A stretch of DNA of 64,000 nt from an uncultured Bacillota bacterium (GCA_949291945.1 CASEXH010000006.1:1-64000); one strand, 5' to 3'. Numbered from the stretch's first letter, positions 53,137-62,152 are shown. The notes: generated from the sequence alone by a model not told the origin. Program-made: numbers and translations.

Positions 53137-54468
53137 TCAGCCGCCCATTCCTGTACTCAAGTCCAGAGTTCCAAGGTACTGATCCATGTTGTTCTGGAAA
53201 TCTTCCAGAGATTCAGAGCCTGTCAGATAACGCTGCATTTCTGTCTGGGTATAAGTATCCAGTTTTGTCATATCTTTATACAGCGGAGATGTGATTGCAT
53301 TCTCTGTAAATTCCATAACTACCGGCCAGTAAGCATTTTCCAGATTCTCGTAATGAGCTTTCAAAGGAGACATCTTGCCGTATGCATTGGTTGCATCTTC
53401 CTGGAAGCTGTCTTTTAACATTTCTTCCTTAATGAACTGAATCGCCAGTTCCTGATTTTCAGATACTTTCGGAATAACCATACCGTGGATATAGGTAAGA
53501 GAACCGTTCTCATCAGTTCCCGGTACAGGCATAACGCCTACTGCGTCTTCTCCCAGGTTCTCGATGGCTTCGATCCAACGGGAAGCAGGTGCCAGGTGCA
53601 TAGCCAGCTGTCCGGACTTAAACTGTGTACGGTTGGCATCCATATCAGCAAACACATCTGTTGTGGTATAGCCGCTGTCGATGAGATTCTTCCAAGATTC
53701 CAGCAGATAAGCCACATCATCACCTGTATACTCAATTGTGGTTCCGTCATCTTTATAGATAGATCCTGCAATACCGTTTAAGCAGGTTTCGTAAGTATAC
53801 ATCATCATGTTAGAGCCCCAGTCAATACCAAGGCCTGTCTGCCCGTCTTTGGTAAGCTTTGCAGCATAGTCAGTAAGTTCGTCCCAGGTCGTTGCAGGGA
53901 TAATCTCACCGTTCTCATCCAGAAGTCCGGCTTCGCCCATCATATCTTTGTTGCAGACAATACCTACAACTTCGCCTACCAGCGGAATCATAAACTGTTT
54001 GCCCTCGATATTGCCCCCTTCCAGGAAGGTATCGTAGAATTTGTCCTTTGTGAAATCACCGTTAAAGAAATTATCTTCTGTAAATTCTACAATATAATCA
54101 TTGGCCGCATAGGATACTGTCTGGGAACGGTCGCCTCCAATAGCGATGTCACAACTTGTTTTTCCCTGAGACCACTCCAGCATAGAAGTTGTAACATCTA
54201 CATTGTCCACCTGATTGTAAGTAACCGTTACCCCGGGATGATTGGCTTCAAAGCTTTCCTTTGCTCCTTCAAAATCATATTTTCCCATCATCCATGCCTG
54301 TACGGTTACACGAAGCTCTGTATTGCCGTCAGAGCTTCCGCTGTCAGAAGATCCTGAGGTGTCGCTTGCCCCGCCGCTGGTTCCGCCGCCGCATCCGGCC
54401 AGAAGACAGGCACTCATAGTTCCCGCTAATACTGCTGCTAACGCTTTTTTCACAGTTCTTCTTTTCAT
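53137..54468 (-). CDS. Sugar-type binding lipoprotein, UroD operon
   Basis: The 443-residue protein has a lipoprotein signal peptide with lipobox LLAGC (Cys near 26), a Gly/Ser-rich linker and the family-1 solute-binding fold (LRVTVQAWMMGKYDFEGAKE, then DIAIGGDRSQ). Such proteins bind oligosaccharides or glycosides outside the membrane. An AAAGGAGG site precedes the ATG, 28 bases after the LacI gene upstream, so regulator, binding protein, permeases, two UroD homologues and the cupin-like protein form one operon. Confidence 0.94.
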   Translation of the reverse strand: MKRRTVKKALAAVLAGTMSACLLAGCGGGTSGGASDTSGSSDSGSSDGNTELRVTVQAWMMGKYDFEGAKESFEANHPGVTVTYNQVDNVDVTTSMLEWSQGKTSCDIAIGGDRSQTVSYAANDYIVEFTEDNFFNGDFTKDKFYDTFLEGGNIEGKQFMIPLVGEVVGIVCNKDMMGEAGLLDENGEIIPATTWDELTDYAAKLTKDGQTGLGIDWGSNMMMYTYETCLNGIAGSIYKDDGTTIEYTGDDVAYLLESWKNLIDSGYTTTDVFADMDANRTQFKSGQLAMHLAPASRWIEAIENLGEDAVGVMPVPGTDENGSLTYIHGMVIPKVSENQELAIQFIKEEMLKDSFQEDATNAYGKMSPLKAHYENLENAYWPVVMEFTENAITSPLYKDMTKLDTYTQTEMQRYLTGSESLEDFQNNMDQYLGTLDLSTGMGG

Positions 54469-54496
54469 AATGTACCTCCTTTAATGAAAAAGTTTT

Positions 54497-55585
54497 CTAT
54501 TTATTCACAGCTTCTGCTGCAAATCTCTTTTCCTGGTCCATAAAGTATTTGTAATTTTCCTTCAGCACCACACTTAAAATACTTTCTTCCCTCATATGCT
54601 CCTCTCCCTGGGGATTGGAAAGACAGGCGTATAGCTGTTTTACCGCTTTTTCTCCCTGTTCCCTGTGAGACTGATAGATCGTAGCTTTTAATACTCCATT
54701 TTCAAAGAAAGGGATCAATTCCTCAAAAACATCCATCCCTACTACCGGCGGGATTTTTTCTCCCTTTTTTCTCAACGCATCTGCAGTCTCGCAGACCCAG
54801 TAAGAAGCTCTGGCACAGCCACAGATAATTCCTTTTATATTTCCGTTTTCCAGCAATTCTTTCAGCTGTTTTCTTCCGGTTTCTTCCTCATAGCCATCCA
54901 GGATCACCAGTTTTTCTCCCTGATGAAGATCCAGTCTTTCTTCTATGGCTGTCCGGTATCCCCGATAACTGACTCTCTCTTCAGGACCATTGACCAGAAT
55001 CAGGTCTCCCTCCTTCTCTCCCGCAAGTAAATGCATGATATTCATAGCCAGCTGCCCCATATCGTGAGTAGAACTTTCAATACAAAAAGACAGATTTTCT
55101 AGATCTGAGCCTCTGTCTACCAGGGCCACCTTTGTTCCTCTCTTAATGAAACGCTGTATCCATTCTTTGGACCGCTCGTCATCACATACGGTTATCAATC
55201 CGTTTAAGGTTTCGTCTGTCTCATCATAAAGCTGTTCCAGGGCTTCGCCGATCCGGCTGATTCCCTTTTCCCATTGTCTGAAAGAAATCCGGACTTTATG
55301 TCTTTTAATCTCTTCCGCTCCTTTATAGATCCCCTCCCACATTCCTCTGTAATAAAAACGCTCCTGTCCCTGAGGCTTAGGCAGAAGGACTACAATATGA
55401 TACTGTTTTCTCCGCAATAGGGAAGCTGCCTCATCCACCTGATAATTACTTCTCTCCACCTCTGTCAGGATCCGGTGTCTGAGAGATTCACTGATTCCTG
55501 CTCTGCCATACAAAGCCCGGTGTACGGAAGTCACCGAGGTCCCGGTCTTTCGGGCTATGTCCTTAATTGTCACCCTCTGCTGCAT
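54497..55585 (-). CDS. LacI-family regulator 1 (first gene of the UroD operon)
   Basis: The 362-residue regulator has a LacI helix-turn-helix (TIKDIARKTGTSVTSVHRAL) with the hinge region, then a periplasmic-binding-like effector domain (IVVLLPKPQGQERFYYRG). The recognition helix has VHRAL rather than the common VSRAL. It closely resembles LacI 2 encoded upstream, particularly across ERSNYQVDEAAS and LPKPQ. It sits at the head of the importer operon and its promoter has palindromes matching LacI operators, so self-repression relieved by the transported compound is likely. Confidence 0.93.
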   Translation of the reverse strand: MQQRVTIKDIARKTGTSVTSVHRALYGRAGISESLRHRILTEVERSNYQVDEAASLLRRKQYHIVVLLPKPQGQERFYYRGMWEGIYKGAEEIKRHKVRISFRQWEKGISRIGEALEQLYDETDETLNGLITVCDDERSKEWIQRFIKRGTKVALVDRGSDLENLSFCIESSTHDMGQLAMNIMHLLAGEKEGDLILVNGPEERVSYRGYRTAIEERLDLHQGEKLVILDGYEEETGRKQLKELLENGNIKGIICGCARASYWVCETADALRKKGEKIPPVVGMDVFEELIPFFENGVLKATIYQSHREQGEKAVKQLYACLSNPQGEEHMREESILSVVLKENYKYFMDQEKRFAAEAVNK

Positions 55586-55622
55586 GGATTGTTCTCCCTT
55601 CAGGCTTTGTAAACATTTACTG

Positions 55623-55695
55623 TAAACGTTTGTAGTAACGTTTACGTAAACGTTTTCTTTACGTTTATTATGTACTACATTTTATATTTTGTCAA
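55623..55695 (-). promoter_or_regulatory. UroD-operon promoter with LacI operators
   Basis: On the minus strand TTGACA (55690-55695) and CATAAT (55667-55672) are spaced by 17 bases. Just downstream lies an 18-bp perfect palindrome AACGTTTACGTAAACGTT (55637-55654), and another AAACGTTT core follows at 55624-55631, with an ACGTTTA element at 55661-55667. These match LacI-type operators and would block the start of transcription. Confidence 0.9.
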
Positions 55696-55778
55696 TTGCT
55701 TTATTCATCTTCTATGTTTTGTGAAAATTATAACTTATATTTTTGTGCAGTTCTTACAACTCTATACGAAATTTTGCG

Positions 55779-55826
55779 AAAAAAATCCGTGAAAAGAGAA
55801 TTTTCATCTCCTTTCACGGATTTTTC
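55779..55826 (-). terminator. Terminator of LacI 2
   Basis: AAAAATCCGTGAAA and TTTCACGGATTTTT form a perfect 14-bp stem around a 17-base loop; T residues follow on the minus strand. It sits 29 bases after the LacI 2 stop and separates it from the UroD-operon promoter. Confidence 0.92.
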
Positions 55827-55854
55827 TTCTTTCTACATATTGATTTTTCAGCTG

Positions 55855-56910
55855 TCATGCCAGATTGAGAAAACATTCATAATTACTTTTCATGATCAAA
55901 ACACAGGGCAGTACTTCATTCTCCTGTTCTCTGCAGCCTCTGCTGAGATACTCATATATTTTTTTTACAGCCTTTGATCCCTGCTCCCAGTGGTACTGAC
56001 AGATCACCCCGTTAAGAGTACCATCTTCAAAATAGGGAACCAGTTCCCCAAAAATATCTGTGCCTACTACCAGGATATCCTTCGGCAGATCATGTTCATC
56101 CATGATCTTACAAATTGCATACGTATTCCGGGCATTGCTGCTGAATACCGCTTTGATCGGTTCATTTTTCAGGTACTCCAAAGCCTGCTCCTCTATATTT
56201 TCTCTGCCGAATCCTTCTACCCTAAGAGTCTCATAGGATTTTCCCTGCATTTCCTTTTCAAAACTTTTGGCATAAACCCGGTTATTATACACATTTTTGC
56301 CCCCGCAGAGCATAAGGATTTTTCCCTGATCCTGTTTCAGGCCATATTGTATAAATTCTGCCGCCAGTCTTCCGCTTCTTACCAGATCCACTTTAATGGA
56401 ATTAAGAGAATGGGTAGTCTCCGTTTCATAGTAACTGGATACCAGGACTGTATAGATTCCTCTCCGTATAAACCGCTCAATCCACAGATTAGCAGCGCCG
56501 CTGTCAGATATGGTAATCAGCCCGTCCATTTCATCCAGTTTCTCATCATAGACCCTCTCCAGCTCGTTGCTGATCTGATACAGAGGATATTCCGACTCTA
56601 TCATCTCAAAGTAAATTTTATACTGTTCCATTCCCTTGGCGGCTTCCCGGATACCTCTCCAGATCCCCCGGAAGTAAAACCGATCTTCGTTCTGAGGTTT
56701 CGGCAAAACTACCATTACTTTTTTTGCGCCTCTCTTCAATACGGAGGCCGCCTCATCGACCTGGTAGTTAGACCTCTCCACTTCCTCCAATATCCGCTTT
56801 CTGGTAGCCTCGCTGATACCGCTTTTATTGTAAATAGCCCGGTGAACTGTTCCCAGCGAGACCCCTGTTTTTTGAGCAATCTCCTTTAAAGTAACTTTTT
56901 TACCTGCCAA
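55855..56910 (-). CDS. LacI-family regulator 2 (paralogue)
   Basis: The 351-residue protein starts at TTG (56908-56910), with GGAGG six bases upstream. Helix-turn-helix: TLKEIAQKTGVSLGTVHRAI; effector domain begins VMVVLPKPQNEDRFYFRGIW. It shares long identical stretches with LacI 1 (ERSNYQVDEAAS; LPKPQ), so the two arose by duplication and probably read the same or overlapping operators but may bind different ligands. Its own promoter is TTGACA-17-TAACAT (57048-57053 and 57025-57030). It is transcribed separately from LacI 1. Confidence 0.93.
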   Translation of the reverse strand: MAGKKVTLKEIAQKTGVSLGTVHRAIYNKSGISEATRKRILEEVERSNYQVDEAASVLKRGAKKVMVVLPKPQNEDRFYFRGIWRGIREAAKGMEQYKIYFEMIESEYPLYQISNELERVYDEKLDEMDGLITISDSGAANLWIERFIRRGIYTVLVSSYYETETTHSLNSIKVDLVRSGRLAAEFIQYGLKQDQGKILMLCGGKNVYNNRVYAKSFEKEMQGKSYETLRVEGFGRENIEEQALEYLKNEPIKAVFSSNARNTYAICKIMDEHDLPKDILVVGTDIFGELVPYFEDGTLNGVICQYHWEQGSKAVKKIYEYLSRGCREQENEVLPCVLIMKSNYECFLNLA

Positions 56911-57024
56911 AACATACCTCCGCCTCTGCTTTCATAGTTCCGAGCCGCTGCGGGAACAGTGCCGGAAAATATTTTCCTCACATGCGTTCCGACTTCTGAA
57001 AGCATTTACATTTACCACAATACT

Positions 57025-57053
57025 ATGTTATACAGCGTTTTTCTATTTGTCAA
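57025..57053 (-). promoter_or_regulatory. Promoter of LacI 2
   Basis: Minus strand TTGACA (57048-57053), 17 bases, TAACAT (57025-57030). A direct repeat GTAAATGTAAAT follows immediately (about 57003-57017), weaker than the palindromes at the two neighbouring promoters. Confidence 0.75.
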
Positions 57054-57116
57054 TAGACAGGTATCCCTGAAAAACAAAGGAAAATCCGGCATTTTGTCCG
57101 GCAACTGTGGAAAGAC

Positions 57117-58259
57117 TTATTCGTATCTGGAAGCGGCTCTTGCCCCCCGGAGAAGCGCTTTCACATTTTCCAAAGGTGTTCCGATCTCCAGATAATCGGA
57201 GCAGGCAAAGATGTAATGACCTCCTTTTTTGCCTGTCATCATCAGATCATATGCCCTTTTCTCCACCTCCTTTGGAGAGGCTTCTTTCAGGAAGTGTACC
57301 TGGTCAAAGTTTCCAAAAAGGATCAGGTCGTTTTTAAAGTATTCTTTCGCTTCCGCCAGGACATTGTCTCCCTGAGGTTCTTCGGAAATGGTTTCCCATA
57401 CAGTGATGCCCAGTTTTTTATATGCCGGATACAGGACTCTGGCCTTTCCGCAGTTGTGGTAGATAATAGGTTTCTCCCCCTGGCGCAGCACATCAATAGC
57501 CTTTTTCTCATAGGGAAGGACATATTCCTCAAAATAGTCCGGCCCCATCATGCCGCCGTTGGCTATATTTCCCTGCATACCTACACAGTCAAACTGGCTT
57601 TCTGCAAAGATCTCGTGATCTGAGACCACCAGATCCGCAAAAAAGTTCATATAATCCTCGTAGTAATCTTCTTCCGATAAAGCATCCACCATCATATCCT
57701 GAACGTTGATATAGGTAGAAGCCAGATTATACACACCGCCCATGGCCCAGGGGCAGGAAATCCCCAGATCTCCAATCTCTTTTTTAGCAATCTCACCGGA
57801 TTCCAGAATATGGTCCACATCCTGTTTTTCTCTTCTGGGACAGTATTTCTTAAAAACTTCAAAATCATCCTGGTCCTTGATCAGATATTCCATAGTGCTG
57901 AAATGGATGCCACTTAAAATCTTTTCATTATAAGGAGCTCCTTCCACCTGGCGCAGCTCTTTTACCGGAGTCTTTACTTTGATCGTTCTGATATAATTTC
58001 CGTTGACCACTTCAACCTTATTCTCTACTTCCCAGTTTATGAAGCTTCTTTGAAGGAAATAAGGGATCTCATTGACATACTGTCTTGTGACCAGATCAAA
58101 ATCCAACTCCTTTCTCAAAGCCACTGCATCAAAAAGCCTGTCTGTATTCTTTTTATTAAAATAATAAGACAGATACTCTTCCTGAATAAATGGACTTACC
58201 GGCACCATATCCGGAGTGCCTCCCTCAAGTACACATAGCAACCGTTCTCTTGAATTCAT
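57117..58259 (-). CDS. UroD/MtaA-family zinc methyltransferase homologue 3
   Basis: The 380-residue protein begins MNSRERLLCVLEGGTPDMVP, the standard opening of UroD-superfamily methyltransferases, and keeps the zinc triad H268-x-C270 (IYHNCGKA) and C353 (FACSDYLEIG). The C-terminal motif DYLEIGTPLENVKALL is more conventional than in homologues 1 and 2. It is transcribed alone from a promoter with an operator half matching the UroD operon, so it is expected to be co-regulated with it. Function inferred as above. Confidence 0.85.
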   Translation of the reverse strand: MNSRERLLCVLEGGTPDMVPVSPFIQEEYLSYYFNKKNTDRLFDAVALRKELDFDLVTRQYVNEIPYFLQRSFINWEVENKVEVVNGNYIRTIKVKTPVKELRQVEGAPYNEKILSGIHFSTMEYLIKDQDDFEVFKKYCPRREKQDVDHILESGEIAKKEIGDLGISCPWAMGGVYNLASTYINVQDMMVDALSEEDYYEDYMNFFADLVVSDHEIFAESQFDCVGMQGNIANGGMMGPDYFEEYVLPYEKKAIDVLRQGEKPIIYHNCGKARVLYPAYKKLGITVWETISEEPQGDNVLAEAKEYFKNDLILFGNFDQVHFLKEASPKEVEKRAYDLMMTGKKGGHYIFACSDYLEIGTPLENVKALLRGARAASRYE

Positions 58260-58279
58260 GCTTGCCTCCTTACTATATC

Positions 58280-58338
58280 GTTTTTCGTAAACGTTTTAGT
58301 TATGGCTTTATTATGCCTTGCTTCCCTTATTTTGTCAA
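58280..58338 (-). promoter_or_regulatory. Promoter and LacI operator of UroD homologue 3
   Basis: Minus strand TTGACA (58333-58338), 17 bases, CATAAT (58310-58315), identical in both boxes to the UroD-operon promoter. Thirteen bases downstream is AAACGTTTACG (about 58286-58296) followed by AAAAACG, an asymmetric version of the 18-bp palindrome. This ties the gene to the same LacI control. Confidence 0.85.
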
Positions 58339-58359
58339 TCCTTTTTTATCGTTAAAAAT

Positions 58360-58402
58360 CGGACCTCCCTGCAGCTGTTTGCTGTCCCAGGGAGGCCCTC
58401 TA
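58360..58402 (-). terminator. Terminator after the two-component operon
   Basis: Minus strand GGGCCTCCCTG ... CAGGGAGGTCC stem (one G-U pair) with a 16-base loop, followed by GATTTTTAA. It ends the kinase-regulator transcript. Confidence 0.85.
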
Positions 58403-58420
58403 TATTTCTCCTTTTTCTGT

Positions 58421-59110
58421 TTACACTTTAAACCGATATCCTACACCCCAGATGGTTTCAATATACTGGGGTTTAGCTGTATTAAACTCGATCTTTTCCC
58501 GGATCTTCTTGATATGGACTGTAACTGTGGCAATATCGCCAATCGATTCCATATCCCAGATTTCCTTAAACAACTCGTCTTTGGTAAAAACCCTGTTGGG
58601 ATTCTGGGCCAGGAAAGTGAGAAGATCGAATTCTTTGGTAGTAAAATTCTTCTCTTCCCCGTTTACCCACACACGTCTGGCAGTCTTGTCAATCTTCAGG
58701 CCCCGGATCTCGATCACATCATTCTCCTGAACACCGGTGCCGATGAGACGCTCATACCTGGCCAGATGAGCTTTCACTCTGGCTACCAGCTCGCTGGGGC
58801 TGAAAGGCTTTGTCATATAATCGTCTGCTCCCAGACCCAGCCCCCGGATCTTATCAATGTCATCCTTCTTGGCGGATACCATAATAATCGGAGTATTCTT
58901 CTGATTGCGGATTTCACGGCAAATTTCAAATCCATCTACCTCCGGAAGCATTAAGTCCAGAATAAACAGGTCGAAATCTTCTTCCAGAGCTCTTTTCAGA
59001 CCTACGTCTCCTCTGTGTTCGATCTCCACCTCAAAACCGCTGAGTTCCAGATAGTCCTTTTCCAGATCTGCAATGGCTTCTTCATCTTCAATAATTAAAA
59101 TCTTACTCAT
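58421..59110 (-). CDS. OmpR-type response regulator
   Basis: A 229-residue regulator: receiver domain 1-120 with the acidic pair in ILIIEDEEAI, phospho-Asp in LFILDLMLPEVDG and Lys in YMTKPFSP, then a winged-helix DNA-binding domain (about 130-229) ending ETIWGVGYRFKV. It overlaps the end of the kinase gene by 8 bases. The signal and regulon are unknown; no envelope or transport gene is coupled to it here. Confidence 0.96.
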   Translation of the reverse strand: MSKILIIEDEEAIADLEKDYLELSGFEVEIEHRGDVGLKRALEEDFDLFILDLMLPEVDGFEICREIRNQKNTPIIMVSAKKDDIDKIRGLGLGADDYMTKPFSPSELVARVKAHLARYERLIGTGVQENDVIEIRGLKIDKTARRVWVNGEEKNFTTKEFDLLTFLAQNPNRVFTKDELFKEIWDMESIGDIATVTVHIKKIREKIEFNTAKPQYIETIWGVGYRFKV

Positions 59111-60602
59111 TTACGGGTACCTCCTGATATTTTCTAAGGACAAAGTACATGACTGTCCCGATGTTTTCCTTACTTGTGGCCCACACCTTGCCGCCGTGGT
59201 CTTCCATGATCTTCTTGACAATGGAAAGTCCTATGCCGCTTCCTCCCTGGGAAGAATTTCTGGAAGCGTCTGTGCGGTAAAACCGGTCAAATATGTTTGG
59301 AAGATCCCTGGCTGCAATCCCTTTGCCGTTATCCTCCAGTTCCACCTGGATAAAATCACCCACATCTCTTACCCTGAGATTGATCCTCTTGGTCCGTCCC
59401 GGGGCCATATATTTCAGAGAATTGCTGACAATATTATTTACCACTCTCTTAATCTGCTCTGCATCTGCAATGACCATGACTTCCGGTTCCACATAATTGG
59501 AATAAGAGAAGTCCACACCTTTCGCTTCCAGTTCCACACTGAGATCTTCCGCACAATCATCAAAAAAATCTGTTACAGAAATCTTATTAAAAGTATAGGG
59601 GATCCGGTTGGTATCCATCTTGGAATAAAAAGTCAGTTCATTGATCAGACGGTCCATATCATTGGCTTTTGTGTATATGGTCTTGATATAGCGCTCCTGC
59701 TTTTCCGGGGTATTTGCCACCCCGTCCATGATTCCTTCCACATATCCCTTGATAGCAGTGATCGGCGTCTTCAGATCATGGGAAATATTGCTGATCAGCT
59801 CCTTGTTCTCCTTGTCAAAAGCTACCTTCTCCTCAGCATTCTCCTTCAGCCGCTGACGCATATCCTCAAAATCCTGACACAGGTCTGCAATCTCGCTGAC
59901 GCCTTCTGTAGTCACAGAAAAGTTCAAGTCGCCTTCCTTGATCTTCTGGGTAGCCATCCGCAGCTTATCCAGAGGTGCGATCACCCCGCGGTAAATCCAC
60001 CATGTAAGCCATAATGCAGTGATCGCCAGGATCAGGATCACCGTAATTATCATGGTTTCAGTAAGATTCCGAAGCTGAGGAAGGGTCTCAAGGGCATTGG
60101 AAACAATGTAAACATTTCCTTCCTGAATCCCAGATGTTGAAAAATTAATCTGCTTTACCAGAGACTGGACCCTGTCACCCAGATATACCCTGTCGCTGAT
60201 CCCCGCATCATCTCCCTGATAGATATTGTCCAGCTTTTCGATCAGCTCACTGGGATAATTTTCACAGCCAAAATAAGTAATCCTGCCGTCCTCCCGTACC
60301 AGGAGATAAGAATTACTGTCTTTCAGTTCCGTATTCATCTCTTCCAGATACTGAACGTCCGTAAACTGTTCCGGATTGGTCTCGGCCGTTTCTTCCAGTT
60401 CCTGTGCCGCCTTATTGGTCAGATGAGCCACAACCTCTGCTGTATTAGCCAGAGACTCATAAGTAGGATTCTCTATCCCGTACTGTTTTTCAATAAGGCC
60501 CAGCTGATAGTGGCTGAAAGCCCAGAATGCCAAAACAGTAAAGATCACAGGCTCAAGTACAATAATAAAAAATGAAATAATAATTCTTGTCTTCAGCTTC
60601 AT
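59103..60602 (-). CDS. Sensor histidine kinase (OmpR partner)
   Basis: Start set at the ATG at 60600-60602 (AGGCAGGA upstream); the earlier in-frame start at 60635 lacks a site. The 499-residue kinase has a first span at about 7-30, an extracytoplasmic sensor loop, a second span near 180-205, a HAMP domain (REGVIAPLDKLRMAT), the phosphorylation helix LISNISHDLKTPITAIKGY and a complete HATPase domain (NNIVSNSLKY, DNGKGI, GGSGIGLSIVKKI). It acts in the membrane and signals to the overlapping OmpR-type regulator. An extended -10 (TGCTATAAT) lies near 60640. Confidence 0.96.
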   Translation of the reverse strand: MKLKTRIIISFFIIVLEPVIFTVLAFWAFSHYQLGLIEKQYGIENPTYESLANTAEVVAHLTNKAAQELEETAETNPEQFTDVQYLEEMNTELKDSNSYLLVREDGRITYFGCENYPSELIEKLDNIYQGDDAGISDRVYLGDRVQSLVKQINFSTSGIQEGNVYIVSNALETLPQLRNLTETMIITVILILAITALWLTWWIYRGVIAPLDKLRMATQKIKEGDLNFSVTTEGVSEIADLCQDFEDMRQRLKENAEEKVAFDKENKELISNISHDLKTPITAIKGYVEGIMDGVANTPEKQERYIKTIYTKANDMDRLINELTFYSKMDTNRIPYTFNKISVTDFFDDCAEDLSVELEAKGVDFSYSNYVEPEVMVIADAEQIKRVVNNIVSNSLKYMAPGRTKRINLRVRDVGDFIQVELEDNGKGIAARDLPNIFDRFYRTDASRNSSQGGSGIGLSIVKKIMEDHGGKVWATSKENIGTVMYFVLRKYQEVPVNE

Positions 60603-60715
60603 ATATATTCCTGCCTCTTTCTTATCTTTGTCCATTATAGCATAATTTTTTTCTTTTTCCTCTAAAGAAACAGGGGCTAAATCTAAACTTTCTATAAAAA
60701 TTCCAGGGAAATACT

Positions 60716-60744
60716 TTGACTTTCTGTCGGATCCCCTCTAAAAT
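60716..60744 (+). promoter_or_regulatory. Promoter of the DUF234 ATPase gene
   Basis: TTGACT (60716-60721), 17 bases, TAAAAT (60739-60744), about 44 bases before the ATG at 60788. Confidence 0.7.
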
Positions 60745-60787
60745 GAGGATAGCAAAGCCACAAATTTAGGATTGAAAAGGACAAATT

Positions 60788-62152
60788 ATGTTTATCGATA
60801 AAGATCACTTACTCACAAAATTAAATCAGCTTTATGATACCTGTATGCCTTGCTGTGTCTCTCTTTATTCCTATCCGGGAGAAGGAAGATCTCGTCTGCT
60901 TGGAGAATTTCTGAAGGGAAAAAGGACACTTTTCTATAAGGCTTCCTGTGTTTCCTGGCAGGAAAATTTCCGTCTGCTCCGGAGTCTGTGCCTTCGTGAA
61001 CTTGGGGAAAGATTTGCCTCTGTCACCAGGACATCCGGTCTTATAAAAGCTTTAAAAAAGGCTTCTCTTGCAGAACCCCTGGTACTGATCCTGGATAATT
61101 TCCAGTATCTTTCCTCTCAAAACCGCCGTCTTTCCACCCAGCTTCTTGCTCTGGAAAAAGAAGGTCCAGCCTGTCAGCTCTTTGTGATTTTATGTAAGCC
61201 ATCCAGCCTTTGGGAAAAAGATTCTCCCAGAGAAGACCGGGCCTTTCGCCTTAGAAATTTCAACTTTTTTGAACTCTGCCGCCTGTATCCGGAGCTTTCT
61301 CCTATGGATCAAATGCTTCTTTACAGTGTTACCGGAGGCAATCCCGGACTCCTGGACCACTTCTCTTCGGATTTTTCTGTCAAAGAAAATCTGGAACAAT
61401 TATTTTTCCGGGAAAAAGGCAGTCTGTACAGGCTGGTCCCGGAAAAACTCCAAAAGCATTATGGAAGCTCTCCTCTCATGGCCGGGATCCTGGCTGCCAT
61501 CGGCTCTATCCCCCGGCATCTTCAGGAAATCTGTGACCAAACAGAGCTTACCCCCAGTGCTGCCAGCAGTCTCCTGGCCTCTCTGGAAAAGCAGGGACTG
61601 ACCGAAAAACTGGTTCCTGTTACTGAATCTTTCTCCAGCCGCCGGGCTTTATACAGGATCCTGGACAGTGCATTCCGCTTCTGGTATACCTTTGTCTATC
61701 CTTTCCAGGGAGAGATTGAAGCAGGAAAGGGCAGGGAAATCTTTCAAAACCATGTGCTCCCCGTTCTTTCTGTCTATTTAAAGTCTACCTTTGAAAATAT
61801 CTGCCGTGATTTTCTCCGCCTGGAGCAAAACCGGGAAGATATCCCGTTTTCTATGGATCAGATAGGCATGTGGTGGGGGCAGCATCCTACCAAAAAACGC
61901 ACGGAGTACATACCCATCGCCGCTGCCGGGGAAAAGCAGATCCTACTTGGCTCCTGTTTTCTTACGGAAGACTGGCTGGATGTAGATACACTTTCTGTTC
62001 TTCAGAAACACTCCGGACTCTTTCCTGACAGGGAGAAATGGTACTATCTTTTCTCTACTTCCGATTTTGTGGCAGGGTTTGAGGCAATATCCGGCAGTCA
62101 TGTCCGGATATTCCGTTTAGAGGATATGTGCCATACCATAAACGGCTTATAA
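60788..62152 (+). CDS. Archaeal-type AAA ATPase with DUF234 domain, degenerate P-loop
   Basis: The 454-residue protein resembles the ATP-binding proteins of the archaeal_ATPase/DUF234 type: an N-terminal AAA domain, a winged-helix middle (about 230-275, SIPRHLQEICDQTELTPS) and a C-terminal DUF234 nuclease-like domain (FENICRDFL, WWGQHPTKKRTEYIPIAA). The Walker A site reads SYPGEGRSRLL, where the invariant lysine is arginine, while Walker B (LVLILDNFQ) is intact, so ATP binding may be weak or lost. Function unknown; homologues are often linked to mobile elements. The XRE gene follows in the same direction. Confidence 0.8.
   Translation: MFIDKDHLLTKLNQLYDTCMPCCVSLYSYPGEGRSRLLGEFLKGKRTLFYKASCVSWQENFRLLRSLCLRELGERFASVTRTSGLIKALKKASLAEPLVLILDNFQYLSSQNRRLSTQLLALEKEGPACQLFVILCKPSSLWEKDSPREDRAFRLRNFNFFELCRLYPELSPMDQMLLYSVTGGNPGLLDHFSSDFSVKENLEQLFFREKGSLYRLVPEKLQKHYGSSPLMAGILAAIGSIPRHLQEICDQTELTPSAASSLLASLEKQGLTEKLVPVTESFSSRRALYRILDSAFRFWYTFVYPFQGEIEAGKGREIFQNHVLPVLSVYLKSTFENICRDFLRLEQNREDIPFSMDQIGMWWGQHPTKKRTEYIPIAAAGEKQILLGSCFLTEDWLDVDTLSVLQKHSGLFPDREKWYYLFSTSDFVAGFEAISGSHVRIFRLEDMCHTINGL

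Noticed and set aside
49038..58259. Calling the three UroD-like genes hemE (heme biosynthesis)
   Set aside because: They carry the HxC...C zinc triad of methyltransferases, lie with sugar transport genes, and no other heme genes are present.
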